Source: Puffinus mauretanicus
Taxonomy: Eukaryota; Chordata; Aves; Procellariiformes; Procellariidae
NCBI GenBank assembly: GCA_023333565.1
Contig: JAJKFH010001182.1
Span: 1-64,000 of the forward strand
DNA length: 64,000 nucleotides
Reading direction: 5' to 3'
The position numbers and the translations under genes were made by a program. The notes under the pieces were generated by a model. The model was not told where the DNA came from. It did not search any database and saw only the letters and a list, made by a program, of their open reading frames with translations. Below, piece after piece: positions 1-14,400 of the stretch (position 1 is its first letter; the number at the start of each line of letters is the position of its first letter).

Positions 1-3000
1 AGGCCATCATATGAGTTGAGTTTAAAAGAAACTGTACATATCACTGAAAGCACCAGGTAAGGAGCAGAGTTATTGAGGATAAAAGGCAGCGTTAGGACGA
101 AGACGTAAATTGGGTTTGGACGTAAATCAGGCTTGGATATATTCAGACTGGTGATTAGAAAAAAGCTGGGGACTGGCTCTGGAACAGCCTCTCAACAGAA
201 AGGGGGTAAAAAATGAAATTAGTTCCAAGATGGGGCACAGTCAGTTTGTGAAAGGCTGGTTGCCTGCAGTACCGGGAGATTCGTAACACAGGAAGGCCCC
301 ACCAAGCTATGCATTTAATAACATATGAGGTGCTTCACACCAGCTCCCTCTGCGGCTCCATTTAGGCCTTCTCAAGGGCGATGCTGCTTCCTTTCCTTTT
401 AGGACAGAGTATGTTTCTTTGCACCTGCCGAAAGCATCCACAAAGAAGTGAAGGCAGAGGAAGCAAGACAGGCTGTAAAGCTTGCTGCTGGTTAGGTTTA
501 CGAGCCATTACCAGCTGAAGAATTAGCTTGGGCAGGTACATGGGAGTAGGAAACCTACATTAATCCTTCTACCTCAGAGCAAAGTGGTGGGAGGAGCAGG
601 TTACATAATCCCTAACCATTTAAATAATTCAATACTTATTAAATACTTAAATCACTTAAGCAATTATTTATGGACTGACTAATCCCCTCGTTTATTGCTC
701 CTTGTGCAGACAATCTCAGAGTAACCATTACTGCAAATACCTGAGCTTATAGTAGGTCAGATAACAGGAGTGTGGAACTAGGCACTGGATGGACAAAGAA
801 ACTGTTTTGGTTTGGGATAAGGGGCTTTTTGGGAGGGGGTGGGCGTTGACCAGCCTCAGCATTTATAAAACCTCAGTCTACCACCACATTAAAGAGGAAA
901 AAAAAAAAAAAAGCTTCCAGAAGTCTTCAGGCTTGCTGTTTTCCTTATCATTCCATATCTGACCAAAACAGTAGAGGACACCTGTTGGAGAGTTAACTAG
1001 TCAAAGGTATTATTGTATACACTGGCATAACGCAGGCACATTTCAGAGAAGTGTAAGGCAACTTTAAGGCATTTCTTTTCTCTTGGGAGGTCAGAAAACT
1101 GGGAGGAGACATTTCCGTATGCTCAAAGAGATCCTGTCTCACAAGCAGGAACAGTAAAACTCTTCCTTACTAAATCACCAGTAGAGATGGCAGCTCTGAT
1201 TCAAAAGAGTGAGACCAGTCCTGTAAATCTCTCTTTACCTCGGCTGTGAAACAGCTGCCAGTCTCTATAGTATCACCGACAATCTCAGAAGATTCAGCCC
1301 ATTATAACACTGGTTATAATGCTGTGCTTTGGTGCCAAAGTCATCCAGCCAAAATCCAGTGTCCAGAGGGGCAAACATTTAGAGCTGACTCCAGGTAGAT
1401 CTTGTTAAATAATCTTAAAACATAAAAATATGAAATGTGAAAAAACAGTGTAAGTTTTCTATAAGGTGCATGGAAAAAAATGCATATAAAGATTGTTTAA
1501 AATTTTTTATTTTATTATTTGGTATATATGGGCAGTGCACAAATACTTTTTTTCTCAACAAAATTATCTTTTGCCTGTCACAGAAACACACAAATGAGAG
1601 TTTAATAGCCAGCTATAGACACCTCACAAAGAAGACGTAGTTTTCATGTGAATGAAGAGAGATCAGCAGAGAGCAATGCAGCCTCCCTAAAGGACAGTCC
1701 CAGTAAATTAAAATTCTTGAAATATTGTTTGGAAAAAAAAAAAGAACAAAAAAACCCTCATGATTTCTGTTCTATTCCCACTGGGGCCATGTCACCTCAT
1801 CATCAAGAATAACAATAAAATCAATTCATTATGTTCCATTGAAGGCAGCCTCAGGAGAGAGATCAAAGAATGAGAGGAAATGAAAGCTGACCGACTTTAT
1901 CACCTTTGGAGTCAGTCCCAAAGATCTCAAATTAATTTAGATTGGTGGGGCAGTGCTTAAAAGCTGGGAAGTCCTTTACCAGTGCAGAGCCTCTATACAA
2001 ACCAGTGAAGTGCTGTCATCTCTGGGGTTTTTCAACAAGCCAAACGTTTTTGCGAGCACTAAGCACTTCTTCCTTTGGCCATTTCAAGTTCTTTTATCGG
2101 AGACAGGGGGAATACTTCCATGTTTTCCTCTTGAATTCTGCAGGGAGCCATCTCTCTCTCCTGAAGGACCCAGTGGTGACATTTCTGCGTGAAAACTCTT
2201 CCCCCCGTGGGAGGATGCTGGCCGTCGGCCATTCCCACTCCCGGCACCAGCCCTTACCGGCCAGCCGCCCCGGGACAGCATCCTGAGCCAGCAACAGTGC
2301 CCGCGGGAATCCAGGGTTGCCTGCAGCGAATCTCTCTCTCTCTGCTCAAGAGAGCAAAGCAATTCCCCGAAGCTGCCAGCCACGGGGAGTTTTCCAGGGT
2401 CGCTGCAGTGCAGAAACTCTCCGGGAAGGGGCTGCAACCTGAGGGGGATGCTCACATGGGGAGTGGGGATCCCCCCGTCACTGGCTGCAGCGGGGAGCAC
2501 AAAACCTGACCCCAGCCTCCCTTCCCTCATTCACAGCGGGGCCACAACAGCTCCTGGAGCTCCCTCACCCTGCTGTTTATTTTTGTCCCTTTCCTAGGAA
2601 CTGGATTTCAGACGTTTGAGAACAGCCCCCTGAGCACTATTTCCCCCTCCAGTCTTCCCTCGCAATGCCTTATCGTGTTTCATTTTCAAACCAGATCACC
2701 ATTTCCTTTTCAGCCTTTGTTTTAATACCCAGGCCCTGGACTCCGAGACACAAGACAGGCTCTGCAGCTGCCCTGCCTTATCCCAGGCCGAATTTCGCAG
2801 CATCCGTGGTACCACATGCCAGAGAGAGACAGACAAGCTCCTGACAGACACCTTCCCTTCCCTCACCTCCTTGGCAAGTGGCTGCTTACTGGAAACACCC
2901 AATTAGTCAGTGGATCCCATTAGCCCTGGTGATTCAAGGCTGTGTCATCTGCAGCTGCAGACGGGCACTGCCTTTTTCCCCTCCACTGCATGCAACTCTC

Positions 3001-4383
3001 CAAATGGCGTGAAGGTATTAAGCATCTCTGGCCTGATTTCTTAGCAGCCAGCAACGCAGAGTCTGAGCCCGAAAGGCTTGGGAATCTCTCTCAAAATGAG
3101 ATGTGCTTGATACCTCAACACCTCCTGCATGAGCCATAGGATGGTTTGAACTGTGTGTTTCAGGGAGGAGATGGGCTTTAAAGAGGCTGCCAGGTAGCCG
3201 GGCGTTCCTCACCGTGCGATCAAGCCCCACCACTGAAACCAGGGCCCTATGAAAGGACTCTTTTTTCAGCTACTCACTGAACATCCAACAAAAAATGAAT
3301 TCCCTTGTTCAGTCCCAGTTCTACATTCAGTAGAGGTAAAACCTCATGAAAAAATTATGTTTTATGGAACAGTTCCCAATCTTCCAACTTAACTAACCAC
3401 CCGAGGACTCCCACAGGGAGTCCCACAGGGACCGTACAAAGCTTGCAGCCACTACTGCATCAGCCAGCTTTGAAGGCTCAGCTCTGAAAGAAAGCTGCTC
3501 TGACAATCTAAGAGAAGACGCATTTATTGCAATCAAAAATCTGTACACTTCAGAAGCAGTTTGAAAACCGCCACTTTCTTTTGTTAGCCACCTCACCATG
3601 TTGTCTCACTGGAGGGCAGCTAATATTTGTGGAGGGTCTTCTTGCCTGCTATCCCCAAAGCATGGTGGAAAGTGGAAATATATCATCAATAAACCTAGGC
3701 GTGAACGGTGTGCTCCAAAAGAAGAAACTCTGTCCCCAGTCCATCTCTTTATCCACAAGCATTCAAATTTGGGTGCAAATAAAAAATATTTTTGACGGTG
3801 TGATTTTTTTTTTTAAAGCATCTGACAGCTGTTCCTGGACTTGAATGCGCCAGTCGTTTGTCTCGGCGTAGCTCTTGATGGATATATCCACATGATCAAA
3901 ACCGCTTTCAAAAGTAAAGTGTAGTCAGGCTGCTGGCAAGCTCAGAGGACAGAAGGGAAGAGAGACAGAAGGACTTTTCAACTGCTTTTCCTGGTGGTCA
4001 GTTCAGCTGAGTGTCAAAGTACAGCGATAGTCTAAAGAAGAGATGCTGCCACTGGTGCATGCCAGCCTCGCCCGTAAATAAATAAAAGGCATCATTTTCC
4101 TCTGCTATGAATCTGGCACTTTTCACCGACACTAAATTGATTTAAAACCTTCCAAAGGAAAAGCCTCAATGTTTAATTTCTCTGGCTAGTCTTAGATTCT
4201 TGGCCCTACTTTTATTTTCCATAACATCCAGTTTATTTCTTTTGATGCTTGTTACCCTTCAAAAATACTATTGTAATTAGATTATGACACTCTGCAACTA
4301 TCTCCAAACTTAAATATTCCCTTTCATTTAAGACAGTTTATGTATAAATTTCATAGGATTTTGAACAATGTTATCTTGAAAGT
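1..4383. other. Intergenic DNA, no gene recognised
   Basis: Unique-looking sequence on the 3' side of FOXO1. In human the next gene in this direction is COG6, but no exon of it is visible here. It contains an A-tract at 898-912 and a GC-rich, CpG-containing patch at about 2,190-2,530 where frames stay open on both strands. None of those short frames resembles a known protein. Nothing else stands out. Confidence 0.6.
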
Positions 4384-4746
4384 TGTGCTGGTTTTGGCTG
4401 GGATAGAGTTAATTTTCTTCATAGCTGGTACGGGGCTATGTTTTGGATTTGTGCTGAAAACAGTGTTGATAACACAGGGATGTTTTAGTTACTGCTGAGC
4501 AGTGCTTACACGGAGTCAAGGCCTTTTCTGCTCCTCACCCCACCCCACCAGCGAGCAGGCTGGGGGTGCACAAGAAGCTGTTGGGGACAGCTGACCCCAA
4601 CTGACCAAAGGGATATTCCATACCATGTGACATCATGCTCAGCATATAAAGCTGGGGGAAGAAGAAAGAAGGGGGGGGATATTCTGAGTGATGAACGGCT
4701 TTTGCTTTACCTATTAAACTGTCTTTATGTCAACCCATGAGTTTTT
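4384..4746 (+). mobile_element. Degraded solo LTR of an avian ERVL-type endogenous retrovirus
   Basis: The sequence begins TGTGCTGGTTTTGGCTGGGA and is recognisable as a very common avian LTR. In order there are a 5' U3 part, a TATA box (TATAAA, 4,645-4,650) followed by a G-rich tract, and an ATTAAA poly(A) signal (4,713-4,718). Two breaks are visible. A block between GAGTGATG (about 4,687-4,694) and CGGCTTTTGC is missing relative to the family as I know it, and the 3' end stops after GAGTTTTT without the terminal CA. No second LTR or internal retroviral region lies nearby. It is best read as a truncated solo LTR; no target-site duplication could be fixed. Confidence 0.8.
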
Positions 4747-7700
4747 GGTTCAAAACAAGTGACCATTACAAGGCTCTTCTGAAGGTCTCCCCCTTTAAGC
4801 CCTCTTCGTCTTAGTCCAGCCTAGTCTCTGGGAGCAAACACATGGTAATAGCATTAATCCTGTTCTCTGTTGAATAGGTTTGTTTCCTTCCTCTGCAGAA
4901 CAACTCCCAACACCAATGCACCACTAGTAGGAAAGGTTGTGTATGAGCAGTAGTGCCAGAGGTTTCATCTCTTCTCATTTTTTGAGACAATGGGATACTC
5001 CTCAAAATGCTGGTCCCACACCTCCCAGGTTGAGTACCCATCAGAGGGAATCCTAGCTCCTCCCTTAGTTTTCCCCTTCTGGAAAAGCAGTTCATACTGG
5101 AGGAAACTCACCCAGGCTTAACTCTCCCGCTAGAAAACTTAGAAACACTTTTGGCTGTTCTATGAGCAGGTGAGAGGGACTAAATGGGTGGTTTATACAA
5201 TTCAACTAAGTACAATCCAAATTTTTAAAATGTGTAAAAACAATAGAAGTGCAAAGTTCCCAGCACCAAAACTGGCCTCTTTTTTCTACCATTAGAGGAG
5301 TTAAAGGGGATGCTCTTTTCAATTAACGATGGTAATATACCCAGTATGTCCCAGGGCCAAAATGCTCCTTCAGTTCCCGCAAGTACAAGATGGAAAGAAT
5401 TTCATGAGACATTATCAGAAAGAATTCAAAGTGAGATAAACACTTACTTCTTTCATGTGTTTTCATTCAGACTTGACTTGTCACTAATAATTATGACAGA
5501 GGATGTGATAAATGTCCGCTCAACATTTATAAGAACAATATGCTTTACCCAAACATGAGAACACACAGGAAAAAAGGCTAATCATAAACTAATTATTTCT
5601 TTCACTAATCATTACTGCTCTGAGTCACTGTTTCTATGAATTGCCTCTTTTTTTTTCTTCATGAGTGAAGCAAAGGAATAGTTCAACCTTGTTTTGTTCC
5701 TTACCTTGCATCTTTTTCTTTGCATATTTTTATGTATTTTATTTCTCCTTGTCACGAGTATGTTGATGTTCCAAAACCTATGTTTGAATTCTCCAGCCTT
5801 CATAAATCTATTTAATGGCTAAGTGCAGCTAAAATACCAAAATGCTAATGTGCTTTCATTCACATAAAATGTAGCTTCTGGGAAGTTACATTCTTTTCAT
5901 GGAGTTGGATGGAGCTTGAATGACAATTTATACCTGTGCTTTACTCCTCTTTCACCTGCCACCTTACCAGGGAGCATAAAAGCTCTTCAGCCACAGCGAT
6001 AAGACCTGTTCTTATTTTGGGCCTCTGCTTTGCTTTCATACTTCAGCAACGGGTGAAGCATCTTGAGCAGACCAACCTTCTTACCATTCCTGAATGCAAA
6101 ATAAATATGATAGTTTCAACGTCTTGACGCTCCCTCCTGCCAGGAGAATGAAAGTCACACCAACAGCCCTGGAGAGCAGGCACCACAGGTAGGAGAGAAA
6201 GGTGGTGAGGAAAACGACACAGGCTCTGTTGGAAGATTACAATTGTTGAACCAAATACATTTAGAAAAGTCAACGTTTCACTAAGTTGAACATTTCCTTC
6301 ATGAACTGTTGAGGTTCTTTCATCAACGGGTCTGTGCAAAACAGCAAAACTGAACAAACATTTTGGGGTGTTGTAATTGCCAAGAGAGTTTCACAAACAC
6401 AGAATACCTGCGCTTCTTCTGGGTACATTTCATAGAGCGACGTGGACTCTCAAACCCACCTCCATGCCCTCCAGAAATGGGACCGTGTATCATGCTGGAC
6501 ACCTTCAGGTTTTCATGCTGGCAAGTAGGGTTTCTGCATCTCTTAGGATTTCATCTTAAGAGACAAATTCTAGATCCTGCAACTAACTGTGTAACTCCCA
6601 TGGTACTGAGTGCTCTCACCTTCTCTTGGCTTCCTAAAAAGTGCAGGATTCTCAGCACTTTACAGTAGGATCTCAGCAACAAGCGGGATTTAGTCCTTGA
6701 TAGAAATCTACTGTTTCTTAGGTGGGAAGCTCAGGTCTGTCATTTACTTAACATTCAAGAGATGTGAGAAGTTCTGGATATTGCATGATCTCTGGGGAAA
6801 AGAAAAAAAGCATCAACCACCAACAAATGAGCAGGGGCAAAATTAACAAATTGCTTTTTAGAAGCTGCACAATCTGACAGTTACATAGCAATTTGGACAA
6901 CACACATCGTCAACAACCCTATCTCCTTGGAGACTGGCTGACGCTGCAGAGAAATATTAGATGGGAAATTAAGGTTAACAAAGGGTTTCCTACTGTTGTT
7001 CCTAGTAATATAAGCACTTTACACATCAGTTCTAATTCTGTTGGACTGAGAAAAAGGAAATGGGAGAAAAAAATTTAAACAGAGACCTTCATTCTACTGC
7101 AGAATTAGCTAGCAGAAACCCCCATTAAAATTAGAGGTACCCCATCCTCCATAGACTCACATTCCCACCAGCAAATCACTGGTGCAGCCTTACCCTACCC
7201 TGGCTGGCTTGTTCAGAGGCAATCTTTTGCCTCTAATTGCTTTAAAGTTCCATGATTTTGCCATTCAGCTAAGTTCAATAGCTGTTTTTCAGCAAGGTCT
7301 TGTTTCTTGTTCAGGTAGAAACACGGTAATGCCCTCAAAGACAGGACAAATTGTTTATCCAAAAGCCATCTCAGGCCTGATGCTAAGAGGCAATAGGCAA
7401 GCCCAACAAGCGGTGCCACTGATGCAATGCTTGCTCAGCACTGCTCATCACCATGTACATCAAATGTTTCAACTAAATATGAACTCCAGTCTCTTGATAA
7501 CAGCTGTTCTGCTTTCCAGCAAGGCTCTGACATGAATCAAGTGAAAGACAAACATTCCCATTTCTCTTACATAGATGCATCAGCAGTAATGAAAATATTT
7601 CAAGAGATCTAGGAATTCATTTCCAGTCAGAACCTGCCTTTTCTGCTGTTTTCCCAAAGTACTGCAATATTGTCATCTTGCACTGAGAAATCCTCAGATG

Positions 7701-7850
7701 TTCAGAGATCATACTGCCAAATCCACATTAGCATGAGTGGTTATGGTTCTCCATGTTCTTACATGCTTGGAAAAAAAGGTGGTTATTTTGAAGTAGAAGC
7801 AGCACAGTATGTCATACTGGATCTTTCATCAGGACCCTGAGAAGGAGTTA
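4747..7850. other. Intergenic DNA, no gene recognised
   Basis: Between the LTR and the first CR1 copy the sequence is AT-moderate and unique-looking. The open frames here are short, lack codon structure and match nothing I know. No repeat family, RNA gene or splice-flanked conserved exon was recognised. Confidence 0.55.
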
Positions 7851-8411
7851 ACTGTACTCGGCCCCTGTACTCGGCACTGGTGAGGCCACACCTTGAATAC
7901 TGTGTTCAGTTTTGGGCCCCTCACTACAAGAAGGACATGGAGGCGCTGGAGCGTGTCCAGAGAAGGGCAACAAAGCTGGTGAAGGGCCTGGAGCACAAGT
8001 CTTATGAGGAGCGGCTGAGGGAAACTGGGGTCGTTTAGTCTGGAGAAAAGGAGGCTCAGGGGAGACCTCATCGCGCTCTACAACTACCCGAAAGGAGGTT
8101 GTGGCGAGGTGGGTGTTGGTCTCTTCTGCCAAGTAACTAGCGATAGGATGAGAGGAAATGGCCTCAAGTTGCGCCAAGGGAGGTTTAGATTGGACATTAG
8201 GAGAAATTTCTTTGCTGAAAGAGTGGTCAGGCCTTGGAACAGGCTGCCCAGGGAAGTGGTTGAGTCACCATCCCTGGAAGTATTTAAAAGACGTGTAGAT
8301 GAGGCGCTTAGGGACATGGTGTAGTGGGCATGGTGGTGTTGGGTTGACGGTTGGACTCGATGATCTTAGAGGTCTTTTCCAACCTTAATGATTCTATGAT
8401 TCTATGATTCT
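7851..8411 (+). mobile_element. 5'-truncated CR1 LINE, 3' end with ORF2 C-terminus
   Basis: CR1 is the dominant avian non-LTR retrotransposon and is usually 5'-truncated, as here. The front part translates as the conserved ORF2 C-terminal region ([19 protein letters not shown], then [10 protein letters not shown]). After a stop and frameshift the end reads [17 protein letters not shown] and [13 protein letters not shown]. The 3'UTR ends with GGTTGGACTCGATGATCTTA and about 2.5 copies of ATTCTATG (8,391-8,411), the diagnostic CR1 tail. An 11-bp sequence, CTGTACTCGGC, is duplicated at the 5' junction (7,852-7,862 and 7,865-7,875). Sequence condition suggests a relatively young insertion for this locus. 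Confidence 0.95.
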
Positions 8412-11400
8412 AACATTTCCCAGGTCAGGCTCCTGTCTGAAGAGAAAAGGCTCTTGCCCTTCACCTCATTCACATGGGGAAGAACGCATCCAACCTTGGA
8501 CACTGAACACTTCTATCGCATTGGGGCCAAAGGGACCTCAAACATCAAGTTTTAAGTTCTGCTCTGACTCAAAGACTCATGGCCATCCTTGAGTGCTCTT
8601 TGCCGCTTCCAGCTCTGCCTTACAGGGCTAAAAAGGTTTGCAGAAACTCAGGAGGGAGAAGAAAAAAAAAAGATATTTGCTTGTCTCTTTATGCGTAGAA
8701 AACAGACTTGGCCTGTGCAACCTCTGCCATCACCATTTGTGTAGCCACTGCTGCCAGGTACTTTCCTGATCCTTTTTATCGCAGTAGCCTCTCACTTCAT
8801 CTCGCTTTTGGACTGAAAGAAATTTGGAGAGGGACCCAACTATCTGTACAGTATAGCATATGCTGGGTAGAGAATTACACACCATGAGCTTTCAGATGAT
8901 CATTATCATTTAGAATTCAAGATATCAGAAGTCTGAAATTTTGTAGAACTTTTCTTTCTTTTGAGCAGTATAAGCCTGGTTTAAAAGAACTGTGACAGAG
9001 TGGAAACAATGCAGACTGGATAGCACAGAAATGACCTGCCAGTAGCAAGAGAGCTGATAAAATTCAGGAATTCTGGATCTGAAGGGTACTGTGAATATAT
9101 TGGCCAATATTTCCTCCAAACCCTTCCAAAATGCCTCTGTCCCTGCCTATCCTCCTTACCCCAGCTCAAACTACATCATGCTCATCTACCCAGTTCATGC
9201 CTCTGCATCCCAATGGTCCTAGTCTATATTCCAGACCATCTCCCTCCCTTCACTGTTTCCAGTTTTCCTTGTTCAGTCAGTCCCAGCCTCCCCTTCTCTT
9301 CAGCCACATATCTGACCCCAGCTGCCTTCCCACCCACCTCCCTCTTTGCTAGTTTCCTCATCCACCTAAACTGAATTTCCCCCCATTCAACCTCCCAACA
9401 CTGTTTCTCTCCCCTCTTGTCACCTTTACTTACTGAGGTCCTTATTTTACCCACCCATATTTGGATAAGACAGCTTTCTCCTCCATACTACTGGGGCACG
9501 AGGAAAAGCTCATGAACAGGAGAGCTGTTCTCCATCCCGTTCCCACTTCCAGCAGCTGCTCCCAGCTCAGCCCACAGCGGTTCAAGACACAGCCACAGGA
9601 GATGTTTTCCAACCCACCATAGACCAAGATGCTCTGCAGGGATGGAGTGTGCACATGAGGACATTGCAGGGCTGGAAGGTGGCCCGTGAGGAAGATATCT
9701 TCAGGAGACTTGAACTCTAAAAAGACCTGCAACTTTCTACCTCAAATTTGTGCAAAATGCAGATTTCATGGGGCTTATAACTTGATCAAGCCTGGAGAGA
9801 TTTTTCACAAGGATGGAAAAGAGCCATCTTTGACAGAAAAGCAACATTTCCTACTGTATTTTGAATCTCTGCTACAAAACAGAGGGAAACATGGAAATGA
9901 GAGCATTAAAAAAAAAGAAAAAAAAGAAAAATCACTAAAGTAATAATACATTCTTTAAAAATTATGACTTTATCTTGAACTCTCCTTTGGGGAAAAAAAA
10001 AATCCATTCTGGTCTCATTTGCTTATTACACTTACCTTATAGTAGCACGCCACATGGAGAATTTCAGCCTACGTGTTGAGCCTTGAGAACGTGAGTAGTA
10101 ATTAAAAACAGAATACTGAGCTGCCAGGTATCACATGACTTTAATGATAATCAAAGCTACCAGCCCCACCTATAATCACATCTTTAAAAGAATAGAAATG
10201 AACCAGCCATTTCTAACCTCTTTATGTTCATTATTGCTACACCTTTTTTTTTTTCCTTCCCCTCATCTGCCATGCTTCTCCAGCTCCTCCCATCCCAGCC
10301 TGAGTACCTTGTGGAAAGACCAGTCGCAGCCTGGGTATTATGAGTGTTTTCTAGGACATGTACACAGAAGATTTCACTACAGCTGGCAGTTTAATGCTAC
10401 GGCACATTGTACAATAACATAGTAATATTTTCAAGCAACGGTGTAATGCTCTATTCTTTCTGAATCAGTCAAGAGTTTCATTATCTGAATCCGTGTGAGA
10501 ACACAGGAAGCTGTGTTTCCCCAACTCCTGAAATATCTGCCTCAGGAAGGAAGGTATATTGTCTTTTTGATGCCTCTGTTTTGCTTGTGAGGTGGTTCTC
10601 TGTGCTTGTTTTGCAACAGCACTACAAAAGCAAACCAATTCAAATCTCCTATGGAAATGCCATGTTTGCTAGACACGGTTTGCATCCTTTTAACTCAAGG
10701 ATGACTGGATCTTGAGCATATCTTTAACATTATCAAAACCTCTATGGTCCTGGGAGCTCCAAAGTGCGATCTGTTTGAGCTGCAGTGGGAAATGAACAAT
10801 ATGAAAATGATTCCCTACATTTCAATCACCCCATGTTTTTGTTTTGAGAAAGGGAAATATACTTCCTGAAAGTCTTTCACTAAGCCCAGGACAAAAAAGA
10901 AAACCTACTCTAATCTCTCCTTTTAGTGTGTGAAAAATAATATCTGCAGCAAGGGATGATTTTTATGACCTCTGAAGGCATGAAAGCAGAGCTGAAATAA
11001 TAATGAATACCCAGACTTCAATCTTCCTCGTTCTTTGCCTACACAAATCCTACTCCAGGCACCAGGAATTTGATCTGACTAATAAAACCTAAAGATATAG
11101 AGATTCAGCACAGTTAGGAAAGTAATACTAAGCAAGTGCAAGTCGCTGACATGATAAATCTCAATCCGCAACTGTAAATAATCAAAATATCTCTCTGAAG
11201 TTTAACTTACTGGATTTACAAGGATGCTAGTTTTATAATGCTTCAAAATAGTTTCTTAAAATTATGCTCTTTTTTCTAGTCTCTGCTCTTCCTTCCCTAT
11301 CAACCAAATTCAGAGCAGCACTTACACACGCACGTACAATGAGCACACCAAGTCCCACTGGCATCAGCTGGGAAGTGAATTTGAGTTCACACCAATCTCA

Positions 11401-14400
11401 ACTACCCCTTCGACTGCTTCTCTTGAAGAGTCCCATCCTTACTGACCTGCAGGAACCTCCCTCTGACATGTCCGTGTCCGGTCCCTGGGCCCTGACCCGC
11501 CATGCCCGTGCTTCAGTTTAGCTGCAGGAAGAGACCCACTGGCTCACAAGCTTGCTACTGGCTGCAGTAGGCTTTGGGTTAGATCTGGGAAGATTGCTAC
11601 TATAAATTACCATAAACGCAGGCTTTGAGAGAGTTGTCAGAAAAGGCTGGCAAGTCCCCTCCTGGGCATTGCTTCCGTCACCAGGGGAATAGCCAGAGGG
11701 GCAGATAAGTGCCCAAGGAGCAGGGCAGGGCAGGTAACTGAGTCCACCGAGGAGACATCCCCTGTGACTCTTTTCCAAAGAGCGATGCGATCAGAAAAAA
11801 GTCAATCTTTATACAAGGAAAAGGAGCACTGGGGATCCTGAGCCATACTACAGCCTGCCATGCAGACTGGCATTCATTCCTGTGGTGAGGACACAAGGCA
11901 GCAGTAAGCAACAGCTCAGCCTTGTGCTCACCATTAATTTAGGAAATTTTATCTTCACCACATCTACTGTTCTCATATTTATTGGTGTGGGAGATTTGGC
12001 ATGTTCTAGCAAGCCTAGTGGGAAAGGATAATACTTGAAAAAGGTGACAAAGGGGGTTTTCTTCTTGAGCTCATAAATGTTTTTAGAATGGCAAGATGTT
12101 CCTTAAGTTTACAGAATACCTTCTCCCCCTACTACTCATTAGACTGGATAAACATTTCAGAGCAACAAAATAAAGCCTAGAAATAGCCCCGGTGGGCTCT
12201 GGTAGTCCATACCACTTGTTATTCTCTCTCTCTCAGCTTACGAAGACAACTTGAATTTTTTTAAAATTTCACACATCCATCTTTATACACAGTCAACATT
12301 GGCCTACTGGTATAAAATAGAAAAAAATTCTGAAAGGCTTAACATAGTGCTTTCAGGCCATGTATATTATTATCAGCTCAGAAATCTTCCCCACAACAAT
12401 CTATGGTAAGAAACAAAGAAAAAAAAATGCTCTTAAAAGGCTGCTGAATAAGGTAGATAGAACACTCGTTCAGGACTCCTTAATGTGTTTTTTATATTCT
12501 CCCATGGATACATTTGTACTTTATAATTCAGTTTCTCCACTGTCCAATTATCTACAGACAATTTAGTCTTGGGTGGATTATAATAGGTTCTGCTTCAGTT
12601 CAGCCAAGACAGAATCATAGATGATTGGTACAAGGCCAGCAGCAAAGGAGTGGCAGATTGTTGAAGTATTTTCAGGGTCACTTCTTATTCTAAGCTTCCT
12701 ACAGTGTGTCCAAGCACATTGTAATCTTAACTTTTTATGTTCAGCACATATCCAGGTCTGAGATAGAAGTTTTTACTTCACTGTTTATTTCAAATGTCTT
12801 TGAGATAGGAACAATTACCAGCTCACCTCTTGTGTAGGGTCCAGAAATAGTCTACCTTCCCACTCCATCTTCCTAACATCGCTGTTTCTCTCATTTTTTC
12901 AAGACCAGCAGCTGAAGGATATGCTCTCTACTGACCAACTTATCCGATGTACAATCAAGCATAAGAGCTTGGTTTTGATTGTTTTATTTTAACCTTTTCA
13001 CTTAGGAGGACCGGAACTTGGGGAAAAATTCTCTTTAAGTGCTTTTTAAATGACAAGTCTACACTCCACAGTTCAACCAGTGTGATACTGCATGTGCCTG
13101 GGAATATACTGAAAGTGGGATAAATTCATTGTGTTGAGAGCTCAGTTATTACACTGCATTAATACCACAGACCTTAACTTCTCTGTAATTCTCACATGCA
13201 GCTTCCTGTAATATTATAAAGTCCCTATTGTCTTGTACAGAACAGAGTCTGGTACTTTCCTCCTTTTTAAAATATACTTGACATTTATAATACCATCAAA
13301 AGTTTTGAGGTTTTCTGACAAAAGCTCTCAAAGCCTTGCTTCCTGTTCTGATCTACAGGCAGACATAAAATTCACAGCAGAGCCGCATGTGCACCAGCAA
13401 GCTCTCAGTTTCTAACGGGTTTGTGTGTTTTAGGGTTTTTTTCCATTTTGCCGCTCCCAACATGCACTGTTAGCGGCTACTCTCTTTGAAAATCAGCACC
13501 AAGGTGGTCTTAAGACCCTCTTCGAGTGAAGGAAGTCTTTCGAAGTATTAGATGCCAGACACCGACACGCTTTTGACAGCAGATTCTTGGAGCCCCTGAA
13601 TGACCCTTTCCATTCTCTGGTTTACTTTTTCCATCATCTCTCCATCAGAGCTAAAATCTGCTGCTTTGGGATGTTGATGTGGCAATCAACACTGTACATT
13701 GTGAGCTAGAAGTGATCCAGGTGGTGCAAGTCCTTATCCCGGACCAGTAGGCTCTTTCTGCTAGCCCTCGACCTTTCTGCCGAACCGAGGGAATGGTCCA
13801 CCTGATTCACACACAAAACACAGGTCCAACTTCAGTGGCTTCCCTCCACGCTTGGAGTTCCCAGCTGGCAAGAGCACCCTGCTGCGTAGGTGTGCGGGGT
13901 GACATGAGCTTTGGATCCTGCCAGCAGAGACATGCCTGGAGCCTCCCACGGAGAGCACCCAAGCTGTTCACAAACAACTATCCTGGAGAGCAAATATTCC
14001 ATTCCCTCTACAGGTTTCTCGACATTTCTGAATTTCCTATTGTTCACAGATAAATAGCTCCTGGATTATAACCCTGCTTGGTGGAGTGCCTCTCCCTAGA
14101 GCTAGGAATATGTTGATTCTGTGAATAATGGAAGGACCTTGGCAATAGCTTCCACCGGATAATATCCATTTCCTCCCACTAAACAACTCCATTTCCATCA
14201 TAAAATATCCTTAGAAGGATATTTTTCATTTAGATAGTTGTGCTGTCTCCAAGATCAACCAGTCAGACTGGACTATAGGTTTATTCCTTTGTCTCCAAAA
14301 TCTTTTTAGCCTGATACACCCTTATAACCCAAAGGCAGGACTAAAAAGCCAATATCCACAACAACATCAAATCCTTTGCAAAGGATTTAACTTCAAGACA

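Noticed and set aside
1942..2530. Overlapping open frames on both strands (114, 148 and 106 codons)
   Set aside because: GC-rich sequence keeps frames open by chance. No homology, no codon pattern, and both strands are equally open.
8109..8324. 71-codon open frame starting MGVGLFCQV
   Set aside because: It is the C-terminal end of CR1 ORF2 inside a truncated LINE copy, not a host gene.
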